A DNA stretch of 59,056 bases from an uncultured Bacilli bacterium (GCA_947598285.1 CANQFE010000001.1:77705-136760); one strand, 5' to 3'. Shown: positions 1-9,510, numbered from the stretch's first letter. Numbers and translations are program-made. Notes: generated by a model from the sequence alone, not told the origin.

Positions 1-31
1 GGTATTTACTTTACCTCTTCTTTATGTTTAG

Positions 32-60
32 TTGAATTTAGATCTAATTTACTATATAAT
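32..60 (+). promoter_or_regulatory. promoter TTGAAT-N17-TATAAT
   Basis: family match. Confidence 0.75.
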
Positions 61-82
61 ATAAATAAGAAAGGAGAATATA

Positions 83-316
83 ATGATTGAAACAATTGGT
101 ATTTTAGGCAGCATTCTTATTGTCGTTTCAATGTTCTTTAAAACAAATACATATAAGGGAACATTTTGTTTACGACTATTAAATGCTATTGGTAGTTTTA
201 TTTTTGTAATTTACGGTATTCTACTTCCAGCGTGGAGTGTAGCAGTACTTAATTGTGTCGTAATGTTAACAAATATTGTGTATATTATAAGAATAAAAAT
301 GGAGGACTATAAATGA
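83..316 (+). CDS. small multi-TM membrane protein (YgjV-like)
   Basis: ORF with hydrophobic segments; overlaps thyX start. Confidence 0.6.
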   Translation: MIETIGILGSILIVVSMFFKTNTYKGTFCLRLLNAIGSFIFVIYGILLPAWSVAVLNCVVMLTNIVYIIRIKMEDYK

Positions 317-1008
317 ATGAAATGAAAGTTACATTAACCAATATTGTTGAAAATCCTGTACTTGCAATTGAGTCTGCTGCAAGTAATTGTTATAATTCAA
401 CCCCTTCTGTTGATGGGAAGATTATGAAACAGTGTTTTAAATCAGGACATCAATCGGTACTTGAATTTGCGGATTTTACATTTCATATTGAAGGTGTAAG
501 TAGATCATTGCTTGCTCAACTTACGCGACATAGAATTGCAAGTTACGCAGTTCGTAGTCAACGATATTGTAGTGAAGATGGCTTTAAATATGTAACTCCT
601 CCATCAATTGAACATAATAAAAAAGCAAGGAATACATATAATCAAATGATGGAAATGATTCAAACTGCTTATACTGAATTACAAGCAATTGGTATTCCTA
701 ATGAAGATGCTCGTTTTGTTCTTCCAAATTCATGTGAAACAATTCTGGAAGTTAAAATGAATGGGCGTGCGCTAATGACTTTCTTTAATGAACGACTTTG
801 CTCAAGAGCACAATGGGAAATTAGACATCTTGCGGAACAAATGTTAGAATGTATTAAAAATCATGATACTCAATGTGCGAAATTTGCCGAACTTTGTGGA
901 CCTAAGTGTCAAAAATATGGTAAAGATGTCGCTTTTTGTCCTGAAGAACATAGTTGCGGAAGAGCGCCTAGACTAAGAGATATTATAGATACATATAATA
1001 AACAATAA
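313..1008 (+). CDS. thyX: FAD-dependent thymidylate synthase ThyX
   Basis: ThyX signature TRHRIASYAVRSQRY. Confidence 0.96.
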   Translation: MNEMKVTLTNIVENPVLAIESAASNCYNSTPSVDGKIMKQCFKSGHQSVLEFADFTFHIEGVSRSLLAQLTRHRIASYAVRSQRYCSEDGFKYVTPPSIEHNKKARNTYNQMMEMIQTAYTELQAIGIPNEDARFVLPNSCETILEVKMNGRALMTFFNERLCSRAQWEIRHLAEQMLECIKNHDTQCAKFAELCGPKCQKYGKDVAFCPEEHSCGRAPRLRDIIDTYNKQ

Positions 1009-1038
1009 CTATTTAATTTTATATGAGGACTAGTAATT

Positions 1039-1605
1039 ATGCAAGTAACAATCGAAATGGATAATCTTCAAAAGATTATTGAAGCTACAACAAATACAAT
1101 TATTACAGAAACCCTTAATGAAACAATTTCGTCAATAGTTAAATCGTATATTAAAGATAACTATAAAGATATTATTGAAGAAGCAGTTAATAAAGCTATT
1201 GAAGAATCTATTCATGATTATATTGAGAATACAGAAATTTATGTAGGTAATGGAAGTTTTGGTGAAGAGCCAATTATCACGACTCCTCGTAAATACATTA
1301 ATACTAAGATTAACGAGATTTTTGAAAAAGAGAAAGTTACTGTAAAGAAATCTTGTTCTTATGGTTCTTCGTTAACAGAAGAAATTTCTTTTAAAGAATA
1401 TCTTGACAGAGAATATGATATAAACAAAACTATACAACAATACATGGATAGTTTTGGAAGAGCATTTAAAAATGAATTAAATAGTTATCTTAAAAAGAAT
1501 TATGATGCAAATTTAAGAAATATTTTATGTGATCAAATTGTAGATCTTCTTATGCAGGATGGTAAATTTAAGAGTATTTGCAGAGGTATTGACGACTTGA
1601 AATAA
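1039..1605 (+). CDS. hypothetical protein
   Basis: ORF in collinear operon. Confidence 0.7.
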   Translation: MQVTIEMDNLQKIIEATTNTIITETLNETISSIVKSYIKDNYKDIIEEAVNKAIEESIHDYIENTEIYVGNGSFGEEPIITTPRKYINTKINEIFEKEKVTVKKSCSYGSSLTEEISFKEYLDREYDINKTIQQYMDSFGRAFKNELNSYLKKNYDANLRNILCDQIVDLLMQDGKFKSICRGIDDLK

Positions 1606-1615
1606 GAGGCACTAA

Positions 1616-1816
1616 ATGCATATAGATGATAAAGAAGAATTATTAGTTGATTTTGATAATTGTAAATATAACATATGTACCTATTATGAATCAGATACAG
1701 GCTACCAAGAATTTGGTTGTAAATTATTAGGAAATCCTCGTAAAAATCCTTGTCTTTACGAGGATTGTCCTCTATTTGCAAAATATATTATAAAGTTAAA
1801 TAAAGAAAAGGAGTGA
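1616..1816 (+). CDS. hypothetical Cys-containing small protein
   Basis: ORF between tightly packed genes. Confidence 0.6.
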   Translation: MHIDDKEELLVDFDNCKYNICTYYESDTGYQEFGCKLLGNPRKNPCLYEDCPLFAKYIIKLNKEKE

Positions 1817-1819
1817 ATA

Positions 1820-2356
1820 ATGAAAAAGCCGCTTGTTGTAAATCTATATGGTGGTCCAGGTTGTGGTAAAAGTACCGGAGCAGCACAAATATTTAGTAAT
1901 TTAAAGAAACTTGGTGTGAATGCAGAGCTAGTTAATGAATTTGCAAAAGATAAGACATGGGAAAAGAATGACGTTGTATTAGAGTGCCAAGAATATATAT
2001 TTGGTAAACAATCTTTTAGATTGCAAAGATGTAGAAATGATGTTGATGTAATAGTAACAGATAGTCCATTACTATTATCCATTTTATATAAGCAAAATCC
2101 AATTCTCACTGAAAGTTTTAATGATGTCGTTTTAAGTATTTTTAATACATACGAAAATATGAATTTTATGTTAGAACGTGTAAAACCATATAATCCAAAA
2201 GGAAGATTGCAAACGGAAGAAGAAAGTATTGAATTAGATAAAAGAATTGTAGAATTACTAGATAAATATCATATTAACTATCATACCGTAACAGGAGATG
2301 ATAATGGATATAACGTAATTGTTGCCGAAGTTCTTGGAATGTTAGATATACTTTAG
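1820..2356 (+). CDS. P-loop NTPase (nucleotide kinase-like)
   Basis: Walker A GGPGCGKST; DVIVTDSPLL Walker B-like. Confidence 0.8.
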   Translation: MKKPLVVNLYGGPGCGKSTGAAQIFSNLKKLGVNAELVNEFAKDKTWEKNDVVLECQEYIFGKQSFRLQRCRNDVDVIVTDSPLLLSILYKQNPILTESFNDVVLSIFNTYENMNFMLERVKPYNPKGRLQTEEESIELDKRIVELLDKYHINYHTVTGDDNGYNVIVAEVLGMLDIL

Positions 2357-2363
2357 GAGAGTT

Positions 2364-3113
2364 ATGAGTAAGAAACGTTTGTTTTGTGTTTCGGATATTC
2401 ATGGTTTCTATGATGAATTTATTGATGCTTTAAATAAAACAGGTTTTGAGAAAGATAATAAAGAACATCTACTTATTGTTTGTGGAGATTGTTTTGATAG
2501 AGGAAGTAAACCTATCGAAGTAATGAATTATTTAAGTAGTCTGTCTAATAAAGTGTTAATTAAAGGAAATCATGAAACACTTTTTACACAACTTTGTAAA
2601 AAAGAATATCCAGATAGTTATGATTTTTCAAATGGAACTTATCAAACTATAAATATTATTGGGAATACATTTGCTGATGGTAAATCTTCAACTTATAAGA
2701 ATGCTTTAACTGCTGTAAAACCATTTTTTGATTCTATGTTAGATTATTATGAAACAAAAAATTATGTTTTTGTACACGCTTATATTCCTGTAAAACAAGT
2801 GTGGAATAATATGACTTGTTCTTACATCTATAAGAATATTGATTGGCGAAATGCTACAGAGGAACAATGGGAAGAAGCAAGATGGTTAAATCCTTTTGAA
2901 GTATCTAAATATTGTGCTATTAATGATAAGAAAATCGTTTGTGGACATTGGCACTGTAGTGCAGGATGGGCTAAAACACTTAACACGTCCGAATTTGGAA
3001 GATATGCCGTCTGGGAGCCTTTCCAAGATAAAAATATTATTGCAATAGATAGATGTACAGCGTATACGAGTGAGGTGAATATACTTATATTGGAGGATGC
3101 TTTAATGTCATGA
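2364..3113 (+). CDS. metallophosphoesterase (lambda/PP1-type phosphatase)
   Basis: SDIHG...GDCFDRG...GNHE motifs. Confidence 0.93.
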   Translation: MSKKRLFCVSDIHGFYDEFIDALNKTGFEKDNKEHLLIVCGDCFDRGSKPIEVMNYLSSLSNKVLIKGNHETLFTQLCKKEYPDSYDFSNGTYQTINIIGNTFADGKSSTYKNALTAVKPFFDSMLDYYETKNYVFVHAYIPVKQVWNNMTCSYIYKNIDWRNATEEQWEEARWLNPFEVSKYCAINDKKIVCGHWHCSAGWAKTLNTSEFGRYAVWEPFQDKNIIAIDRCTAYTSEVNILILEDALMS

Positions 3114-4048
3114 TTTCTATTGAAAGTACTTATAAAAATTATATTAAATCGACGCCTGTGTTAATAATGTTAGTTGGTCTTCCAGGAAGTGGTAAATCAA
3201 CATACGCAAAACAATTTGAAGATGCATTTAAAATTCATTCCTCCGATGCAATTAGAAAGCGTTTATATGATAATGAGATTGTTCAAGAAGATCCTAACAG
3301 AATATTTACTATCTTACACAATGAAATTAAAAATGATTTAAAAAACAATATTAGTTGTATTTATGATGCTACTAATATTAATTATAAAAGAAGGAAAGCA
3401 TTTTTAGAAGAACTAAAAAACATTCCATGTATTAAAACATGTGTTGTTATTGCTACTCCATATGAGTGTGTTCTTCAAAATAATAATAAAAGAGAACGAA
3501 AAGTTCCAATGAATGTTATCAATAAAATGTATAAACATTTTGATGTCCCTTATTATTATGAGGGATGGGACAATATTAAATTATACTACGCAGAGGATAG
3601 CTTTAAAATATTTTACGGAACTCCACAAAAGGCTATTGAGTATAATCTAACTTTTAACCAACATAACAAAAATCATATGCTATCTTTGGGAGAACATTGT
3701 CGTAAATGTGCTGAATATGTTAATAAAAATAACACATCACTTATGTATGCAGCTATGTTACATGATTTAGGTAAACCGTTCTGTATGTCTTATCTAGATT
3801 CAAAAGGAAATTTACGTATCGATGCACATTACTATAACCATCAATATGTAAGTAGTTACAATTCGTTATTTTATAACATAGAAGAAAAAATAAACCGGTT
3901 GTATACTGCAGTTTTAATACGTTGGCATATGCAACCATATTTTATCCACAAGGATAAAAAATTAGTAAATAAATATACTAAACTTCTTGGAAACGAGTTA
4001 TGGAAAGACATTATGGAACTACACCAGAGTGATGTTCTAGCACATTGA
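3110..4048 (+). CDS. polynucleotide kinase-type P-loop kinase fused to HD domain
   Basis: GLPGSGKST, SDAIR, YDATN motifs then C-terminal MLHDLGK HD motif; ATGTCATGA overlap with upstream gene. Confidence 0.88.
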   Translation: MISIESTYKNYIKSTPVLIMLVGLPGSGKSTYAKQFEDAFKIHSSDAIRKRLYDNEIVQEDPNRIFTILHNEIKNDLKNNISCIYDATNINYKRRKAFLEELKNIPCIKTCVVIATPYECVLQNNNKRERKVPMNVINKMYKHFDVPYYYEGWDNIKLYYAEDSFKIFYGTPQKAIEYNLTFNQHNKNHMLSLGEHCRKCAEYVNKNNTSLMYAAMLHDLGKPFCMSYLDSKGNLRIDAHYYNHQYVSSYNSLFYNIEEKINRLYTAVLIRWHMQPYFIHKDKKLVNKYTKLLGNELWKDIMELHQSDVLAH

Positions 4049-4284
4049 GAGGTATTAAAATGTTAATAGTTGGTAAAGATCATGCTTCATTTTGTAATAT
4101 GCGAAATATTATATCAATATATATTCAGACGCATCATGGTTCGGAACGAGCTTCTGTAAATGCAAAAACTGTTGCATTTACAGAACTAGAATTATGTGAA
4201 TATGATACTAAACAAGATGCAGAAAAAGCAGTCGCTAATATCTTAGATTCGTATCTTATGGGTTATAATATATGTTATCTTTAA
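4045..4284 (+). CDS. hypothetical protein
   Basis: ORF, overlaps upstream stop. Confidence 0.6.
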   Translation: MRGIKMLIVGKDHASFCNMRNIISIYIQTHHGSERASVNAKTVAFTELELCEYDTKQDAEKAVANILDSYLMGYNICYL

Positions 4285-4305
4285 TATGAAAGGAATTATT
4301 ATAAA

Positions 4306-4536
4306 ATGACTAATTACGAAACTTTAATGAGCAACATGTCTCCTGAAACACTAGCTGATTTATTAGTTAAAGTTGTTTTAATTAACAATGAATGTATCTA
4401 TTATGTTACTTCGACTGGGCAACTCTTTCCTATGGATAAACATATAGATGCACTTCAATATGAATATAACTGGTTAATGACTAAATTATCAGAAGAAGAA
4501 AAACCAGTTGAATCAAATATAGACACTGAAACTTAA
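4306..4536 (+). CDS. hypothetical protein
   Basis: ORF with upstream AAAGGA. Confidence 0.6.
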   Translation: MTNYETLMSNMSPETLADLLVKVVLINNECIYYVTSTGQLFPMDKHIDALQYEYNWLMTKLSEEEKPVESNIDTET

Positions 4537-4574
4537 TTTTTCAATATTTGTAACTCAGCTCACTATAACTCTAG

Positions 4575-4603
4575 TTGTCTTTTTCTTGATTTTATGTTAT
4601 TAT
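4575..4603 (+). promoter_or_regulatory. sigma70-type promoter TTGTCT-N17-TATTAT
   Basis: matches window-wide AGTTGWMTTT...TATAAT family. Confidence 0.65.
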
Positions 4604-4671
4604 ATGTATAAAATAAAAAGAGAGGACTCGATATAATAAGACATTAGTTATCTATAGGAGAACTCGTTCTA

Positions 4672-4950
4672 ATGGCAAGGCTTAAAATTAATAAAACATG
4701 TATCAACGCACCTTATGGACGTCTGTGTGATATAAGAACGGATAATGAAAATAATTGCCTATATGATTTCTTTTTTTATTTAACTAAAAAGGATAACGAT
4801 ATCCTACGTACAACTTATAATAAAAATATTGAAGTTGAATTTCCTTGTTGTTCTTATGAAGGTGAGCTTATACATTTTGAAAGTACATACTTAGAAAATT
4901 TTGGAGAATTTTCGTATAGAGTTTCTTTTACGATTAAAATAATAATATAA
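4672..4950 (+). CDS. hypothetical protein
   Basis: ORF. Confidence 0.6.
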   Translation: MARLKINKTCINAPYGRLCDIRTDNENNCLYDFFFYLTKKDNDILRTTYNKNIEVEFPCCSYEGELIHFESTYLENFGEFSYRVSFTIKIII

Positions 4951-5049
4951 TATATATATATTATATTATAAATATTATTTATTATTAGATAATAAATAAT
5001 ATAATTATATAATATTAATATATAAATTTATTATTATATAATTATTATA
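4933..5049. repeat. AT-only palindromic tract
   Basis: ~117 nt with a single G; contains a 28-bp perfect palindrome (4942-4969) and further inverted repeats. Confidence 0.9.
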
Positions 5050-5061
5050 CGTGAAACGTAA
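5046..5061 (+). repeat. 16-bp motif TATACGTGAAACGTAA, inverted copy at 58827-58842
   Basis: exact reverse complement found at window right end, each beside an AT-only tract. Confidence 0.9.
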
Positions 5062-5091
5062 CTCAAATTTCAGGAAAAAGAGGTAATAGCA

Positions 5092-5301
5092 ATGAATGTT
5101 ATTTTATATTCTACAGGATGTCCAAGATGTATTGTGTTAAAAGAAAAACTTTTAAGTAAGAATATACCATACACAGAAGTTACTTCAAAAGAAGAAATGA
5201 TTGCATCTGGATTTGATGAAGTTCCAGTTCTTGCAGTAGATGAAGATATAATGAATTTTAGAGACGCGGTAAATTGGGTAAATAACTACAAGGAGAGTTA
5301 A
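5092..5301 (+). CDS. glutaredoxin/NrdH-like thioredoxin-fold protein
   Basis: YSTGCPRC motif, VPVL cis-Pro. Confidence 0.85.
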   Translation: MNVILYSTGCPRCIVLKEKLLSKNIPYTEVTSKEEMIASGFDEVPVLAVDEDIMNFRDAVNWVNNYKES

Positions 5302-5302
5302 A

Positions 5303-7234
5303 ATGATTATTCCACTAAAAGTAAACAAAGATTTTGAAAAAGCAATGGTTGCGTTAAATGAAAAATATGGAGAAGATTTTGATATTCTCAATGGCTTTCA
5401 TGAATCGCAACTTAATTTTTCCGACTTTATTGATAGCTTTGTAGATCGGAATGTTGCTGATGTAACAATTGATGCAAATGCAAATGCAGCTAATAAAGAT
5501 ATAAGAAGTCTTATGAGTGAAAAGGGTAAACCACTTGATAAATTGTTTGCATTTAGCAAGATATTCTACGAGTTAAAAAAGAAATATAATCTTAGAACTG
5601 CAAAGGAATGGTTAGAAACAGAATTCAATGGTGGATTTTATTTACATGATGCACCCACCTCTACTTATATGCCATATTGTTATGCGTATGATTTGACAAA
5701 ACTTGCAACCAATGGACTATTCTTCTTAGATCATTACAACAATGAATCTCCAAAACATCTTACTACTTTCTTGGATGATGTAATTGAGTTTATTAGTTAT
5801 ATGAGTAATCGAAGTTCTGGTGCAGTTGGTATTCCAAATGTTTTAATTTGGACATATTATTTCTGGAAGAAAGATTGTGAAACTGGATACTATATTAAAG
5901 ACCCTGATTATTATATTAAACAATGTTTCCAGAAACTTATTTATAGATTGAATCAACCATTTATGAGAGTTGATCAAACTGCTTTTGTAAATGTTTCAAT
6001 CTTCGATAGAAATTATATTGAATCATTATTTGGTGGTATAAAATATCCAGATGGCACATATGTTATTGACTACGTTGAAGAACTAATTGAACATCAAAAG
6101 CTATTTATGGAAGTTGTTTCTGAAATTCGTAACGTGAATATGTTTACTTTCCCAGTCTTAACATATAGCTTATTATATCAGAATGGCAAATTCGTAGATG
6201 AAGAATTTGCTCGTTGGTGTTCAGATCACAACACATTGTGGAACGATAGTAACTTCTTTGTAAGTGGAGATGTAACTACTCTTAGTAATTGTTGCAGACT
6301 ACTATCGGATACTTCTAAACTAAATGCGTTTATCAACTCAATTGGAGGAACCGCATTATCAATTGGTTCGGTTAAAGTTAACACAATTAATTTAATGCGT
6401 ATCGCACTAGAGTGTGAAAAGGATGAAAAGAAGTACTTAACACTTTTAAGAAAACGTGCTCTTTTATGTTGTAAAACATTAGATGTTATCCGTCATATTA
6501 TTCAAAGGAATGTGGAAAAGGGATTACTTCCAAACTACCAAGATGGTGCAATTGAGATGGATAAACAATATTGTACAATGGGTATCCTCGGACTATTTGA
6601 AGCAATCGAAGCTTTTGGATATACAACGGTGGATGAACTTGGTTATACTTATTATACTGATGAAGGAATTGAATTTGCAAGTAAAATTTTTGACGTATTA
6701 AATGATGTAAAAGATTCGTTTACAGATGCATATTCTTTTAACATTGAATCAGTTCCAGCAGAAAGAGCTGCTGTAGTATTATGTCAGAAAGATAATCTTC
6801 TTTATGATCTAGACGATAAGTTTATTTATTCTAATCAATGGATACCTCTTTCAACAAAATGTACTATTCAAGAAAAACTAAGACTTAGCTCTATTTTAGA
6901 CGCTAAATGTTCTGGTGGTTCTATTGCACATATTAATCTTGAATCAAATTTTCCGAATACCGATATGGCGTGGGAAATGTTAAATAAGATTGCACAATCT
7001 GGCGTTATTTATTTCGCATTCAACACTCTTATTAATGAGTGTAAGAATCATCATGGATTTGTTGGTACGGATCATTGTCCAATTTGTGGGGAACCTGTTT
7101 TTGATACATACCAAAGAATTGTTGGTTATCTAGTTCCATCAAGAAATTATTCAAAAGATAGATTTAAAGAAGCAAAAATGCGTAAACGTTATAATTTAAC
7201 AGAACTAATGAAAGAATATAGTAATGAAAATTAA
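5303..7234 (+). CDS. nrdD: anaerobic ribonucleoside-triphosphate reductase
   Basis: NrdD-like sequence; C-terminal CPICGEP Zn motif and RIVGYL glycyl-radical motif. Confidence 0.95.
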   Translation: MIIPLKVNKDFEKAMVALNEKYGEDFDILNGFHESQLNFSDFIDSFVDRNVADVTIDANANAANKDIRSLMSEKGKPLDKLFAFSKIFYELKKKYNLRTAKEWLETEFNGGFYLHDAPTSTYMPYCYAYDLTKLATNGLFFLDHYNNESPKHLTTFLDDVIEFISYMSNRSSGAVGIPNVLIWTYYFWKKDCETGYYIKDPDYYIKQCFQKLIYRLNQPFMRVDQTAFVNVSIFDRNYIESLFGGIKYPDGTYVIDYVEELIEHQKLFMEVVSEIRNVNMFTFPVLTYSLLYQNGKFVDEEFARWCSDHNTLWNDSNFFVSGDVTTLSNCCRLLSDTSKLNAFINSIGGTALSIGSVKVNTINLMRIALECEKDEKKYLTLLRKRALLCCKTLDVIRHIIQRNVEKGLLPNYQDGAIEMDKQYCTMGILGLFEAIEAFGYTTVDELGYTYYTDEGIEFASKIFDVLNDVKDSFTDAYSFNIESVPAERAAVVLCQKDNLLYDLDDKFIYSNQWIPLSTKCTIQEKLRLSSILDAKCSGGSIAHINLESNFPNTDMAWEMLNKIAQSGVIYFAFNTLINECKNHHGFVGTDHCPICGEPVFDTYQRIVGYLVPSRNYSKDRFKEAKMRKRYNLTELMKEYSNEN

Positions 7235-7709
7235 AAATATTGTTGAAGAAGATTTCACAAATTATAAACAACCAGTAATGTATATAGGAACTGCATATTG
7301 TAATGGTAAATGTTGTACTGAAGCAAATTTACCAATTTCAGTTTGCCAAAACGATGGGTGGCGCAGAAGTGTTCCCATCGACATGGCGGACGAGAAGATT
7401 ATTGAAAGATATCTTTCCAATGATATTACTAAGGCAATTTGTTTTTCAGGCTTAGAGCCATTTGAACAATTTAATGAGATGCTTACTTTCATTAAAAAGC
7501 TGCGAACAGAATATCATTGTAATGATATGGTTATAATATACACTGGTTATTATAAAGATGAAATTTTACAACAAATTAACATGTTAAAAGAATTTTGTAA
7601 TATTGTAATTAAGTATGGTAGATTTATTCCCAATCAAAAAAAACATTTCGACAACGTGCTTGGAATATACTTAGCATCAGATAATCAATATGCGGAGGTT
7701 CTAGAATAA
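7224..7709 (+). CDS. nrdG: anaerobic RNR-activating protein-like radical SAM
   Basis: directly downstream of nrdD; CNGKCCTEANLPISVC; FSGLEPFEQ. Confidence 0.8.
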   Translation: MKIKNIVEEDFTNYKQPVMYIGTAYCNGKCCTEANLPISVCQNDGWRRSVPIDMADEKIIERYLSNDITKAICFSGLEPFEQFNEMLTFIKKLRTEYHCNDMVIIYTGYYKDEILQQINMLKEFCNIVIKYGRFIPNQKKHFDNVLGIYLASDNQYAEVLE

Positions 7710-7898
7710 ATGCTCATCAAAGAAAATCCAGATAAAGAATATGTTAAAGAAGTTCGTAAACAACTTAAAGAAAATGATGGTTATTGCCCTTGTAAACTAA
7801 AAAGAACTCCTGATACAAAATGTATGTGTAAAGACTTTAGAGAACAAAACGAAGGCACATGTCTTTGTGGTTTATATATTAAGGTGAAAGAGCAGTAA
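7710..7898 (+). CDS. ferredoxin-thioredoxin reductase catalytic (FTR-beta)-like protein
   Basis: CPC-x9-CMC-x10-CLC triple CxC motifs. Confidence 0.8.
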   Translation: MLIKENPDKEYVKEVRKQLKENDGYCPCKLKRTPDTKCMCKDFREQNEGTCLCGLYIKVKEQ

Positions 7899-7926
7899 TA
7901 CAACGATTATAGCAGTTCGAGTTTAG

Positions 7927-7955
7927 TTGAATTTCTTTTTAATTGATATTATAAT
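7927..7955 (+). promoter_or_regulatory. promoter TTGAAT-N17-TATAAT
   Basis: sequence match, exact 17-nt spacer. Confidence 0.75.
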
Positions 7956-7999
7956 ATATAAGTGAAGAAGAATTTCATGTATTACATGAGGTGAAGGAA

Positions 8000-8623
8000 A
8001 TGAAGATTAGAAAAATTAACGAAGATACTTTTATGGAAACTAAACCAGAAGTAGGAACGTTTGAAGATTTATGTAAGTACGGCTCAGGGTGGGAAGTGAC
8101 AGAATGGAATCTATTTGAAGATCTATTTAATTCTTATTATGATGAAGAGTATGTGAAATTGGAAGAAGAGTATACAGGAAAGCCTTTTAAAGTCGGTGAT
8201 ATCATCATGACCATGAACTCAGAAACATCTTCTTCAGGTTCTAATTTTACTACGCCACATCGTATTTACGTTATCACGTCTACTGTGGATAAAGATGGTA
8301 TTCAACATTATAGTGGATATCAATTATCCAGTGCTATTAAGAAGTCTAATAAATATATTATGCAGGACGGTGGTAGGGACAGTAATTGGTGGAAATCAAA
8401 TATTTATATTAATAATTACTCCACTATTTTAGAAAGAGGAGCTAAGTCTCCAACACCCGCATTTATTGATTTAGGAACACGTTATACCTTTACTAATAAA
8501 GATTTGGCTGAAGGTGGTGTTTGGAAAGGACACGTATCAAATGAATTTGCAGACTTTGCTAAAGATATTAGAGATAAACTTCGTCGTGGAGAAGATACTT
8601 CCGAAATTTATTGGGAGAAGTAA
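8000..8623 (+). CDS. hypothetical protein
   Basis: ORF; ATG at 8000 follows AGGTGAAGGA. Confidence 0.7.
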   Translation: MKIRKINEDTFMETKPEVGTFEDLCKYGSGWEVTEWNLFEDLFNSYYDEEYVKLEEEYTGKPFKVGDIIMTMNSETSSSGSNFTTPHRIYVITSTVDKDGIQHYSGYQLSSAIKKSNKYIMQDGGRDSNWWKSNIYINNYSTILERGAKSPTPAFIDLGTRYTFTNKDLAEGGVWKGHVSNEFADFAKDIRDKLRRGEDTSEIYWEK

Positions 8624-8644
8624 CGTATAATAATTTAAGTTAAG

Positions 8645-8693
8645 TTGTAATTTTCTCCCGTTTAAGTTATAATATTAACAAACGGGAGAAAAT
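8645..8693 (+). promoter_or_regulatory. promoter TTGTAA-N17-TATAAT enclosed by 14-bp inverted repeat (putative operator)
   Basis: attttctcccgttt (8650-8663)/aaacgggagaaaat (8680-8693) flank the -10 at 8668-8673. Confidence 0.7.
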
Positions 8694-8727
8694 TTTCTTT
8701 ATAAAAACTTAAGGTAGTATACATAAT

Positions 8728-9078
8728 ATGATCATTAGAATGACTTGTAACGATAATTCATTTACCGACGCAATTGAAAACTTCGCAAATGATTTAGTTT
8801 ATAAACTAACTGATCTACAATACACAGATCAACAATCTTTACAACTTACAAATTTCACCAAGCATGAATTTGTGTATACCGAAAAATTTGTATGGCTTCA
8901 ATTAATTAGAACTTGTTGGAAACGTTATATAGATAAAACGTTTACTCATCCACATGATAATCCTGATTGGTATAAACAAACGTTTAATGTTGATATTATT
9001 AATAAGTTAGAAGATAAATGGGAAAATGGGGAAGTCGTGTATTATTTTACGACAAATAATAAATTTATAGTTCAGTAG
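8728..9078 (+). CDS. hypothetical protein
   Basis: ORF. Confidence 0.65.
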   Translation: MIIRMTCNDNSFTDAIENFANDLVYKLTDLQYTDQQSLQLTNFTKHEFVYTEKFVWLQLIRTCWKRYIDKTFTHPHDNPDWYKQTFNVDIINKLEDKWENGEVVYYFTTNNKFIVQ

Positions 9079-9095
9079 ATACATATAAAGAACAC

Positions 9096-9509
9096 ATGAC
9101 TAAGACACAAACATCATTTTTTAGAATGGCTAAAAGCGTATCAGAATTATCTGATTTTCCAAGAATAAAGATAGGTGCTGTAGTTGTAAATAAGCATCGG
9201 GTAATTTCATCAGGACGAAATTCGTATGTACGTAGGCATCCTATTCAAACAATCTATGATAAAGAAAGATTTGATGGTCCATCAAGAGGATGTCTTCATG
9301 CAGAAATAGATGCTCTTATTCCTTTATTACATAAGGTAGATTTATCAAGAGCTTCAATGTACATATACAGAGAATGCAAAAATGGTAGTCTTGGTCTTTG
9401 TCGTCCATGTGCTGCTTGTATGAAAATAATTAAAGATGTAGGAATAAAAAAGATTTACTATACTACATATGATGGTTATGCAGAAGAGCATATAAATGTT
9501 AGTATTTAA
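9096..9509 (+). CDS. dCMP/cytidine deaminase family protein
   Basis: HAEIDAL and CRPCAAC zinc motifs. Confidence 0.9.
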   Translation: MTKTQTSFFRMAKSVSELSDFPRIKIGAVVVNKHRVISSGRNSYVRRHPIQTIYDKERFDGPSRGCLHAEIDALIPLLHKVDLSRASMYIYRECKNGSLGLCRPCAACMKIIKDVGIKKIYYTTYDGYAEEHINVSI

Positions 9510-9510
9510 G

